A model generated the notes under the pieces. The model was not told the DNA's origin. It made no database searches and saw only the letters and a list, made by a program, of their open reading frames with translations. Of a stretch of DNA of 5,412 nt, positions 1-4,859 are shown piece by piece. The stretch is from Spirochaetaceae bacterium (GTDB lineage: Bacteria > Spirochaetota > Spirochaetia > PWKH01). Every line of letters starts with the position of its first letter. Position 1 is the stretch's first letter. Position numbers and translations under genes: made by a program. The DNA is taken from contig PWNW01000293.1 of NCBI GenBank assembly GCA_003557605.1, positions 1 to 5,412 of the forward strand, given 5' to 3'.

Positions 1-26
1 CGATCTTTGCCAGGAAGGAGCTCTCT

Positions 27-1025
27 TCAGATCTCTGATGCAATCCAGGAAAGTATATCCCGGACTAACCGGTAATGGGGATCTTTCCCTGAAATCTGCT
101 CCCTGCGCTCCATCACTTCATCGGAGCCGTACTGCACATCCCTGAGCACCTCTGCTGTCCCTTCCTGCAGGCCCGGGACCGGGGGTTGCGGACGGAGAAC
201 CGCTTCGGCGATCCTGCCCTTGAGGCAGGCAATCTCTCCGGTGACTTCTCCCCAGGAGAAGCTTCCGGCCAGGGGATGCACGAATTCCGGGGTCTTCCCG
301 TAGAGCCATTCCCAGTCGCCCATCATTTGGAAGCAGGGCATCAGGTCCTGGTCATGTTCCAGGGAATATGCATCAAGGCGGATCACCTCGCAGCTGCTGC
401 GGTATGCCGAGGAGAACGCCTCAATCAGGGCCTCTGATACGCTTTGGTGGGTGATCAGGGGAGAAAACTCGGAAAGATTGGCCACCCGGGATGCAACGGA
501 CCGAACTCCCTTGGCGGTGAACTTCTTGTTCTCCGGGGTCAGATACCTGAGCAGCGAGGGTATGTCCGCACTGATCAGCAGGGTCCCGTGGTGGTACGCC
601 CGGTCTGAACTCAGCTTGAAGGCGCTGCCTGAAACCTTTCTCCCGTCCACGGCGATATCATTTCTTCCCGATGCCTCAGCCTCAATCCCGAACCGGCTCA
701 GGGCATCAATAACAATACGGGTATTTTTCTCCTTGCTGTAGCTTCTCCTGCTGGAGAAGAAGGTAAAATTTGTATTTCCCAGGTCATGGTACACAGCTCC
801 TCCGCCGCTTTGGCGCCGGGCAAGCTGCACTCCCTGATGCTTCATGGCCTTCAGGTCGCACTCATACCACGGATTCTGGTACCTTCCGATCACCACTGAC
901 GGTTCATTTCGCCAAATAAGAAGCATCGGGTCTTCGGGGTTCATGCGGGAGAACAGCTGGTGTTCAGCGGCGAGGTTGAGATGCGGGTCATGGGATTCGG
1001 ACAGATATACCTTCAAGGATTTCAT
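27..1025 (-). CDS. lplA: lipoate-protein ligase A
   Basis: This cytosolic enzyme activates free lipoate with ATP to lipoyl-AMP and transfers it to a lysine on lipoyl domains (E2 subunits, GcvH). From the start chosen here the protein has 332 residues, against about 338 in E. coli LplA. The sequence shows the ligase signature RRQSGGGAVYHD (residues 70-81), SGRNDI (119-124), the catalytic lysine in KVSGSA (K130; K133 in E. coli), HHGTLL (145-150), and a full C-terminal accessory domain with a conserved WEW-like segment. Self-contained lipoate activation is therefore expected. An in-frame ATG lies 12 bases further upstream (1035-1037, adding MQGC). I prefer the ATG at 1023-1025 because it aligns with the E. 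coli start (MKSLKVYLSESHDP against MSTLRLLISDSYDP) and has AGGGA just upstream, although the spacing is only about 3 bases. The gene diverges from rsmE. Family assignment is very secure; the exact start is less so. Confidence 0.96.
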   Translation of the reverse strand: MKSLKVYLSESHDPHLNLAAEHQLFSRMNPEDPMLLIWRNEPSVVIGRYQNPWYECDLKAMKHQGVQLARRQSGGGAVYHDLGNTNFTFFSSRRSYSKEKNTRIVIDALSRFGIEAEASGRNDIAVDGRKVSGSAFKLSSDRAYHHGTLLISADIPSLLRYLTPENKKFTAKGVRSVASRVANLSEFSPLITHQSVSEALIEAFSSAYRSSCEVIRLDAYSLEHDQDLMPCFQMMGDWEWLYGKTPEFVHPLAGSFSWGEVTGEIACLKGRIAEAVLRPQPPVPGLQEGTAEVLRDVQYGSDEVMERREQISGKDPHYRLVRDILSWIASEI

Positions 1026-1084
1026 ACATCCCTGCATACCATGTTTTTCACACTTGGCACAAGATATATGGTATAACTCAAGTG
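1026..1084. promoter_or_regulatory. divergent lplA/rsmE intergenic control region
   Basis: About 59 bases separate the lplA and rsmE start codons, so both promoters must lie here or overlap the coding ends. On the plus strand an extended -10 element, TGG followed by TATAAC (1069-1077), is the best signal. A TTCACA at 1047-1052 could serve as -35, but with a long 19-base spacer. Hexamers CACTTG (1051-1056) and CAAGTG (1079-1084) form an inverted repeat bracketing the -10 element, and a further CAAG lies at 1060-1063. On the minus strand only weak -10-like AT-rich sequence is visible. The promoter call rests on consensus matching by eye, and the operator idea is inference. Confidence 0.45.
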
Positions 1085-1807
1085 ATGAATATCATATTGT
1101 TTGAGCAGCTGCAGGAGATCTCCCATGAAACATATCTGATTCCCCGCACTGATCATCGGTCGAAGCACATCATCAGGATACTCAAGCTCGTACCGGGAGA
1201 TACCTTCTCCATGGGCCTGGTGAACGGGTATTCCGGCAGGGCTGTGGTGCTGTCGGCAGAGTCCGGCGACGTGCGGTTTTCCTGGAGACCCGAGCACCCC
1301 TGCTCCGGATCCTATGATGTGACCCTGCTGGTTGGTGCGGTCCGGCCGATCTGCATGAAGCGGATTCTCCGGGAGGCAGCAAGCCTGGGAATCAGAGAAA
1401 TCATCGTAACAGGGACAGACCTCTCAGAAGCATCATATCTGAGGGCATCTATCTGGAATGATGAAAAATACCGGGGATACCTGATTGACGGAGCACAGCA
1501 GGCCGCGGTAACATACATTCCGGAGCTTACGCTGAGCAGACGTCTTGATGATGCTCTTGATGAAGCCAGGGGAGATGCCCTGGTGCTTGATCCCCGGCTG
1601 GATGCTGTAAGGCTTTCCGAAGCTGCCGCATCCTCCAATTCGGCGACCCTTGCAGTGGGAAGCGAGAGGGGGTGGAGCGACCGGGAGCGCTCCCTTTTCG
1701 CACAGCACGGGTGGAAGCCTGTTTCCCTGGGGACCAGGATCCTGCGCACCGAGACAGCTTGTGCTGCGGGGACTGCGGTGCTGCTTTCGGCTATGAATCT
1801 AGTATAG
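1085..1807 (+). CDS. rsmE: 16S rRNA (uracil-1498-N3)-methyltransferase, RsmE family
   Basis: RsmE is a SPOUT-fold, SAM-dependent methyltransferase that makes m3U1498 in the decoding region of 16S rRNA. The 240-residue length is typical. An N-terminal PUA-like segment (about 1-75, including HIIRILKLVPGDTF) precedes the SPOUT domain. Key motifs are GAVRPICMKRILREAASLGI (84-103), AVGSERGWS (190-198), which corresponds to the usual GPEGG loop, and SLGTRILRTETA (214-225), which forms the SAM-binding knot. The GSERGWS and RPICMKR versions differ from the E. coli-type motifs, so this is a divergent but recognisable subgroup. A GTG at 1082 directly precedes the ATG at 1085; I chose the ATG. No Shine-Dalgarno sequence is visible upstream, and the -10 element ends only 7 bases before the ATG, so the transcript may be leaderless. 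The gene leads a probable three-gene unit with the small membrane protein and thyX. Confidence 0.93.
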   Translation: MNIILFEQLQEISHETYLIPRTDHRSKHIIRILKLVPGDTFSMGLVNGYSGRAVVLSAESGDVRFSWRPEHPCSGSYDVTLLVGAVRPICMKRILREAASLGIREIIVTGTDLSEASYLRASIWNDEKYRGYLIDGAQQAAVTYIPELTLSRRLDDALDEARGDALVLDPRLDAVRLSEAAASSNSATLAVGSERGWSDRERSLFAQHGWKPVSLGTRILRTETACAAGTAVLLSAMNLV

Positions 1808-1811
1808 ACGC

Positions 1812-1827
1812 CCCTGCATCTGCAGGG
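1812..1827 (+). other. short hairpin between rsmE and the small membrane protein gene
   Basis: CCCTGC (1812-1817) and GCAGGG (1822-1827) can pair around an ATCT loop, with possible extension through a bulge, just after the rsmE stop. No T-tract follows, so it does not look like an intrinsic terminator. It could be a processing or stability element in the intergenic RNA, or simply chance. Only the inverted repeat itself is seen. Confidence 0.4.
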
Positions 1828-1834
1828 CACTGCA

Positions 1835-1840
1835 TATAAT
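1835..1840 (+). promoter_or_regulatory. perfect -10 hexamer (TATAAT) before the small membrane protein gene
   Basis: A perfect TATAAT lies immediately upstream of the GGAGG ribosome binding site (1841-1845) of the following gene. No convincing -35 is found at 16-18 bases upstream; that stretch is the GC-rich hairpin. Transcription from it would begin near 1847, downstream of the ribosome binding site, which would leave the site out of the mRNA. I therefore regard it as a weak or coincidental internal promoter. Confidence 0.2.
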
Positions 1841-1852
1841 GGAGGAACGGGT

Positions 1853-2071
1853 ATGAATTTATGGACCGCAATCGTAATTATTGTAGCCCTTGGAGTTGCA
1901 TCTGAATTTATTAAGAGTCATTACAAACGGTCTTCCCAGGGAAATGTGAAGGCTGATAAGGAAATTGAGGAACTGACGAGAACGCTGAAGCGCCATGAGA
2001 AACGGATAGCAAATCTGGAAACCATTCTGCTGGACCAGCAGAATGAAAAGCGCTTTGACGATCTTGCATAA
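1853..2071 (+). CDS. small PspB-like membrane/coiled-coil protein
   Basis: This 72-residue protein has one hydrophobic N-terminal helix (about residues 3-20, ending near ASEFI), a basic juxtamembrane stretch (KSHYKRSS, 21-28) and a charged heptad-like helix (about 36-62). The tail reads RIANLETILLDQQ, which resembles the C-terminal coiled coil of phage-shock protein B (RIQALESIL in E. coli). Length and architecture also fit PspB, an inner-membrane partner of PspC in the envelope stress response. No pspA, pspC or pspF is visible here, so the functional assignment is inference; DUF-type small membrane proteins of the same shape are an alternative. The ATG has a good GGAGG at 1841-1845 with 7-base spacing. 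The gene sits 45 bases after rsmE and 16 bases before the GTG of thyX, implying co-transcription. By topology the helix would place the coiled coil in the cytoplasm. Confidence 0.8.
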   Translation: MNLWTAIVIIVALGVASEFIKSHYKRSSQGNVKADKEIEELTRTLKRHEKRIANLETILLDQQNEKRFDDLA

Positions 2072-2073
2072 CA

Positions 2074-2080
2074 GGGAGGG
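2074..2080 (+). promoter_or_regulatory. ribosome binding site that decides the thyX GTG start
   Basis: GGGAGGG lies 7 bases before the GTG at 2088-2090 and just after the stop codon of the small membrane protein gene. The alternative in-frame ATG at 2043 lies inside the preceding coding region without a comparable site. This favours the GTG as the true start. Confidence 0.7.
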
Positions 2081-2087
2081 ACCTTCT

Positions 2088-2912
2088 GTGGCACATGCAG
2101 CAGTACCAGCGGCGGAGGAGATCCTGGATGTCCAGTTTCCCGTCCTGGATCACGGGTTTGTTCGGCTGGTAGATTATATGGGGTCCGACGACCGGATTGT
2201 GCAGGCAGCCCGGGTTTCCTACGGTGAGGGGACCACCACATTCAGAAAAGATAAAGCACTTATCAACTATCTTCTGAGAAACGGGCATACCTCTCCCTTT
2301 GAGCAGGTGGTGCTCACATTTCATGTGAAGATGCCGATCTTTGTGGCCCGGCAGTGGATACGTCATCGGACTGCCAGACTTAATGAGATATCGGGGCGGT
2401 ACAGCATCATGGACGAAGAATGCTATGTTCCCGATCCCGATGCTGTTTCCCTCCAGAGCACCGACAATAAGCAGGGAAGGTCCGAAGAATCGATTCCCCC
2501 GGAGGTTTCATCAGAAATTCGGGAGCAGTTCTCCCAGGAGCAGCATCGAGCGTACCGGACCTACCGTGAACTGGTGGATCGGGGGATTGCCAGGGAGCTT
2601 GCACGGATCAACCTGCCCTTGAGCCTCTATACCCAGTGGTACTGGCAGATAGACCTGCATAACCTGTTTCATTTCCTGAAGCTCAGGCTGGATTCCCATG
2701 CCCAGCTGGAAATCAGGAAATATGCCCAAATCCTTCTTGATATCACCAGGAAGGTGTGTCCGTCGGCCTGTGAGGCCTTTGAGGAGCATATTCTCTACGG
2801 CAGAAACTTCTCCAGAACAGAGACAGAAGCCCTCAAACAGATGCTTGAAGGCGGTGAGTGTCCGCTGAAGGGCAGGGCGAGGGAGATTTTTTTGGAAAAG
2901 CTTAATCGATAG
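2088..2912 (+). CDS. thyX: FAD-dependent thymidylate synthase ThyX
   Basis: ThyX converts dUMP to dTMP using methylene-tetrahydrofolate, FAD and NADPH, replacing ThyA. From the GTG start the protein has 274 residues. The family signature RHRx7S is intact as RHRTARLNEIS (residues 92-102), followed by GRYS. HTSPFEQ (67-73) matches the flavin-binding His region, and LPLSLYTQWYW (177-187) with LRLDSHAQLEIRKYA (199-213) carries the conserved dUMP-contacting Arg (R200). The body closely follows T. maritima ThyX (GFV.LVD.MG near residues 23-32, then HVK.PIFVARQW), with about 20 extra N-terminal residues and a C-terminal extension of roughly 40 residues after the core. An upstream ATG at 2043 would add 15 residues but overlaps the previous gene by 29 bases; the GTG has a good ribosome binding site. 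The gene ends tail to tail with the minus-strand E2-like gene, overlapping by 11 bases. Confidence 0.96.
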   Translation: MAHAAVPAAEEILDVQFPVLDHGFVRLVDYMGSDDRIVQAARVSYGEGTTTFRKDKALINYLLRNGHTSPFEQVVLTFHVKMPIFVARQWIRHRTARLNEISGRYSIMDEECYVPDPDAVSLQSTDNKQGRSEESIPPEVSSEIREQFSQEQHRAYRTYRELVDRGIARELARINLPLSLYTQWYWQIDLHNLFHFLKLRLDSHAQLEIRKYAQILLDITRKVCPSACEAFEEHILYGRNFSRTETEALKQMLEGGECPLKGRAREIFLEKLNR

Positions 2913-3729
2913 GCTCCTCAAGGAGCTGAGGATTTTCCAGCAGATTTCTTAAGACAACCATAGCCTGCATGAAGGCATAGCCGTCGGCGATCCGCTCATC
3001 GACGGTTATGCCGAAATCAAGGATTTCCTTGACCTGACCTTCCCTTCCGGTCCTACGTTCCAGCTTGCCGAAGGAAATAAAGACAGATGTGGTGCCCCAG
3101 TCATACAGATGATGATACGGCGCCTTGGGTATGTTGATGCTCCCCAGGTTTGCTACAAAGGCGCTGGAGTGCAGCGCATCAATGCGGCGAAGCGATGCGG
3201 GGTATCGTCCGTGCTTGTCAAGGAACCGCAGCAGGGAGACCGTCAGCAGCCTCAGGAACTTCGGCAGTTTGAAAAACAGGGAAAGGACCCGTTCTTCTCC
3301 TGACTCGTCTGCTGACCTGGTCCTGTTGATCGTCTCCCGCATCATGGCGGCAACCTGCTCGAACACCATATCCCGTTCAAAGGTCACCACCGCATTACGT
3401 TCCTCCCCCTCCTGAGTGCGGCTGCGCTTCACGACAAAACTGAAGGATATTTCGTTTCTCTGCCAGAATTCACTGCGGGCTATGAACCGGTTCAGTTCAG
3501 GTTTCAGGGCAAAGGTCCTCACCAGGGCCGCCATGATCAGGTCAAAGATGTGATACTTCCGTTCACCAGCCTTCCTGTTCTTTTCCCTAATATACCCCAA
3601 AGCCTTGGTCATATCGACCTGAACCGTATGGTACACCAGCGAATCGGTCCGCCGCTTCATGAGGTAGGGAAAAACCCGGTTATATATCTTGATCCCCTCC
3701 GCACGGGAGGCATCGTTTCTTCCAGCCAT
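2902..3729 (-). CDS. stand-alone E2/CAT-fold acyltransferase-like protein with altered catalytic motif
   Basis: The 275-residue product resembles the catalytic domain of 2-oxoacid dehydrogenase E2 subunits and chloramphenicol acetyltransferase, which share one fold. Evidence: an N-terminal YLMKRRTDSLVYHTVQVDM segment, a helix with HIFDLIMAALVRTFALKPELNRFI (about 80-103), ANLGSINIPKAPYHHLYDWG (about 194-213) followed by TTSVFISFG, and the terminal motif VDERIADGYAFMQA (243-256), where canonical enzymes have HRxxDG. Glu245 occupies the catalytic His position, while the Asp-Gly (249-250) is kept. There is no lipoyl domain and no E1-binding domain, so it is not a normal E2 subunit. Function is unknown: non-catalytic, or a different chemistry. 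The ATG at 3727-3729 has only a weak upstream GGGTG. A possible -10 (TATACT) lies about 30 bases upstream. It is convergent with thyX and divergent from kdgT. Confidence 0.85.
   Translation of the reverse strand: MAGRNDASRAEGIKIYNRVFPYLMKRRTDSLVYHTVQVDMTKALGYIREKNRKAGERKYHIFDLIMAALVRTFALKPELNRFIARSEFWQRNEISFSFVVKRSRTQEGEERNAVVTFERDMVFEQVAAMMRETINRTRSADESGEERVLSLFFKLPKFLRLLTVSLLRFLDKHGRYPASLRRIDALHSSAFVANLGSINIPKAPYHHLYDWGTTSVFISFGKLERRTGREGQVKEILDFGITVDERIADGYAFMQAMVVLRNLLENPQLLEEPID
2913..2936 (+). terminator. weak hairpin after thyX, possible terminator
   Basis: GCTCC (2913-2917) and GGAGC (2922-2926) pair around a TCAA loop directly after the thyX stop, and a short TTTT follows at 2933-2936. 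The stem is only 5-6 base pairs and the T-run is short and displaced by about 6 bases, so termination would be inefficient. The sequence also encodes the C-terminal LLEEP region of the opposite-strand gene, which can explain the repeat without any terminator function. Confidence 0.25.
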
Positions 3730-3758
3730 GTGACACCCATGGAAACAGTCTTGCCTAT

Positions 3759-3764
3759 AGTATA
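3759..3764 (-). promoter_or_regulatory. possible -10 element for the E2-like gene
   Basis: Read on the minus strand, TATACT matches the -10 consensus at five of six positions and would give a leader of roughly 22 bases before the ATG at 3729. The -35 at 17-base spacing is TTTATC, a weak match. The surrounding GTATAC is palindromic and creates a TATAGT on the plus strand (3756-3761), so direction is ambiguous. Confidence 0.35.
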
Positions 3765-3824
3765 CACCATTCAGAGGATAGGATAAACTTTTTTCATGAA
3801 CATTGGGTTTTTTCTCTCATCTGC

Positions 3825-3853
3825 TTGACAGTTCTCCCGGGATTTCGTAATAC
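3825..3853 (+). promoter_or_regulatory. possible kdgT promoter (TTGACA, 17-base spacer, TAATAC)
   Basis: A perfect -35 TTGACA (3825-3830) is followed after 17 bases by TAATAC (3848-3853), a poor -10. The spacer contains the 8-base palindrome TCCCGGGA (3835-3842), a possible operator half. Two T6 tracts (3789-3794 and 3808-3813) lie upstream. If the promoter is real, transcription would begin about at the ATG, which conflicts with use of the AGGAGG at 3854-3859. The true promoter may therefore lie further upstream, and this match may be chance. Confidence 0.3.
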
Positions 3854-3859
3854 AGGAGG
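3854..3859 (+). promoter_or_regulatory. consensus ribosome binding site unusually close to the kdgT ATG
   Basis: A perfect AGGAGG ends one base before the ATG at 3861, whereas 5-9 bases is usual. No start codon lies at the ideal distance. The next in-frame candidate is GTG at 3888, with only a weak AGGA about 12 bases upstream. The ATG is kept, with caution. Confidence 0.55.
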
Positions 3860-3860
3860 C

Positions 3861-4859
3861 ATGAAACAATCAGGATTTCAAATTCCTGTGCTGCAGACCA
3901 TACAGAAATTTCCCGGCGGTATGATGTCCATTTTCTTTCTCCTCGGCAGCATCGTAAGGACATGTGCTCCTGGGTTTTTAGGGATCGGGAGCTTCACCAC
4001 TGGACTGTTCCGGGACGGGGCCTTGGCAATGATCGGCCTGGTGCTGTTCTGTGCAGGATCACAGATTTCCCTGAAGGAGTCTCCTTCTGCTCTCTACAAA
4101 GGCACGCTGCTTACCGCCGCGAAGGTGCTGCTCGGCATCGGAGCGGGGTTTCTCTTTGCTGTGTTTATCGGTGCCAGGGATACCCTGTTCTCCATTCACC
4201 CGATTACATTGATCACGGCGCTGGCATGCGGCAACGGGGGACTGCATATTGCCCTTTCTGAGCGCTACGGCGATAAGGACGATGTGCACAGCGGTGCCGT
4301 TACCATGCTTACCGCAAGTCCCTTTTTTATCCTTATCGCCATTGGTGCAGGGGGTATGGCTGTAGTAAGGTTCACTGACATTCTCGGATCCATCATTCCT
4401 GTTCTCATCGGGATGCTGCTTGGAAACCTGGACAGTGACTTCAGAAAGTTTCTTGCACCGGGGGTTAAGCTCTCAATTCCATTCTTTGCCTTCGCCCTGG
4501 GATCCAACATCTCCCTCCGTGATATCGCAGTTGCAGGGCCCCAGGGTGCGCTTCTGGCGGTACTGACCGTTGCAGTAACCGGCCTTGTTCCCGTGGTAAT
4601 ATATGCCTATGCCGTACCGAAGCGGTGGAAGCATGCAAACAGCATTGCCGCTGCCATGGGGAACACCGCAGGCAGCGGAGCCATTGTCCCTGCCCTGGTG
4701 GCACAGATAGATCCTGCATTTCTTCCCTACGTGCCCCTTGCTACCGCCCAGGTGGGTGCTTCAGCTATACTGACTGCGGTGCTCTCTCCTCTGGTGCTGA
4801 GGGTTCTCTATCAGCGGGAAATGCAGAAGCGTTCAGACCGGCAGGGGGTGTATGTATGA
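3861..4859 (+). CDS. kdgT: 2-keto-3-deoxygluconate permease (KdgT family)
   Basis: KdgT imports 2-keto-3-deoxygluconate, a pectin and uronate breakdown intermediate, with protons across the inner membrane. The 332-residue length fits the E. coli protein (about 327), and about ten hydrophobic segments run through it. Diagnostic matches are KFPGGMM (16-22; KIPGGMM in E. coli), FCAGSQISL (63-71), GNGGLHIALSERYGDKDD (124-141), LGNLDSDFRKFL (188-199), IPFFAFALGSNISL (206-219) and NTAGSGAIVPALVAQIDPAF (268-287). I chose the ATG at 3861 over a TTG at 3825 that has no ribosome binding site; a GTG at 3888 would place the start close to that of the E. coli protein. The stop overlaps the start of the downstream exonuclease gene by four bases (ATGA). 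No KDG kinase, aldolase or KdgR is visible, so the substrate is inferred from family only. Confidence 0.92.
   Translation: MKQSGFQIPVLQTIQKFPGGMMSIFFLLGSIVRTCAPGFLGIGSFTTGLFRDGALAMIGLVLFCAGSQISLKESPSALYKGTLLTAAKVLLGIGAGFLFAVFIGARDTLFSIHPITLITALACGNGGLHIALSERYGDKDDVHSGAVTMLTASPFFILIAIGAGGMAVVRFTDILGSIIPVLIGMLLGNLDSDFRKFLAPGVKLSIPFFAFALGSNISLRDIAVAGPQGALLAVLTVAVTGLVPVVIYAYAVPKRWKHANSIAAAMGNTAGSGAIVPALVAQIDPAFLPYVPLATAQVGASAILTAVLSPLVLRVLYQREMQKRSDRQGVYV

Noticed and set aside
451..741. 96-codon and neighbouring plus-strand open frames inside lplA
   Set aside because: These are shadows of lplA, whose catalytic motifs fix the minus-strand frame.
1812..1827. Hairpin after rsmE as an intrinsic terminator
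   Set aside because: No T-tract follows, and the next gene is close with its own ribosome binding site, which suggests read-through.
1312..1830. 172-codon open frame on the minus strand
   Set aside because: It lies antisense to the well-supported rsmE, with Arg/Ser-rich low-complexity composition and no recognisable domain.
1911..2366. 151-codon open frame on the minus strand
   Set aside because: It lies antisense across the small membrane protein gene and thyX; its composition is typical of a shadow frame and no family is recognised.
2887..2893. T7 run near the thyX end as terminator or slippage site
   Set aside because: No hairpin precedes it, and it encodes a normal IFLE stretch; the thyX frame continues to its stop without need for frameshifting.
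2511..2921. 136-codon open frame on the minus strand
   Set aside because: It lies opposite thyX, whose signature motifs confirm the plus-strand frame, and would overlap the E2-like gene on the same strand.
27..3729. lplA and the E2-like gene as one lipoate-dependent system
   Set aside because: The E2-like protein has no lipoyl domain to be modified, and the genes are separated by three opposite-strand genes.
3730..3860. KdgR-type operator, riboswitch or small RNA upstream of kdgT
   Set aside because: I found no match to the KdgR consensus, no riboswitch-like fold, and no terminator-flanked transcript.
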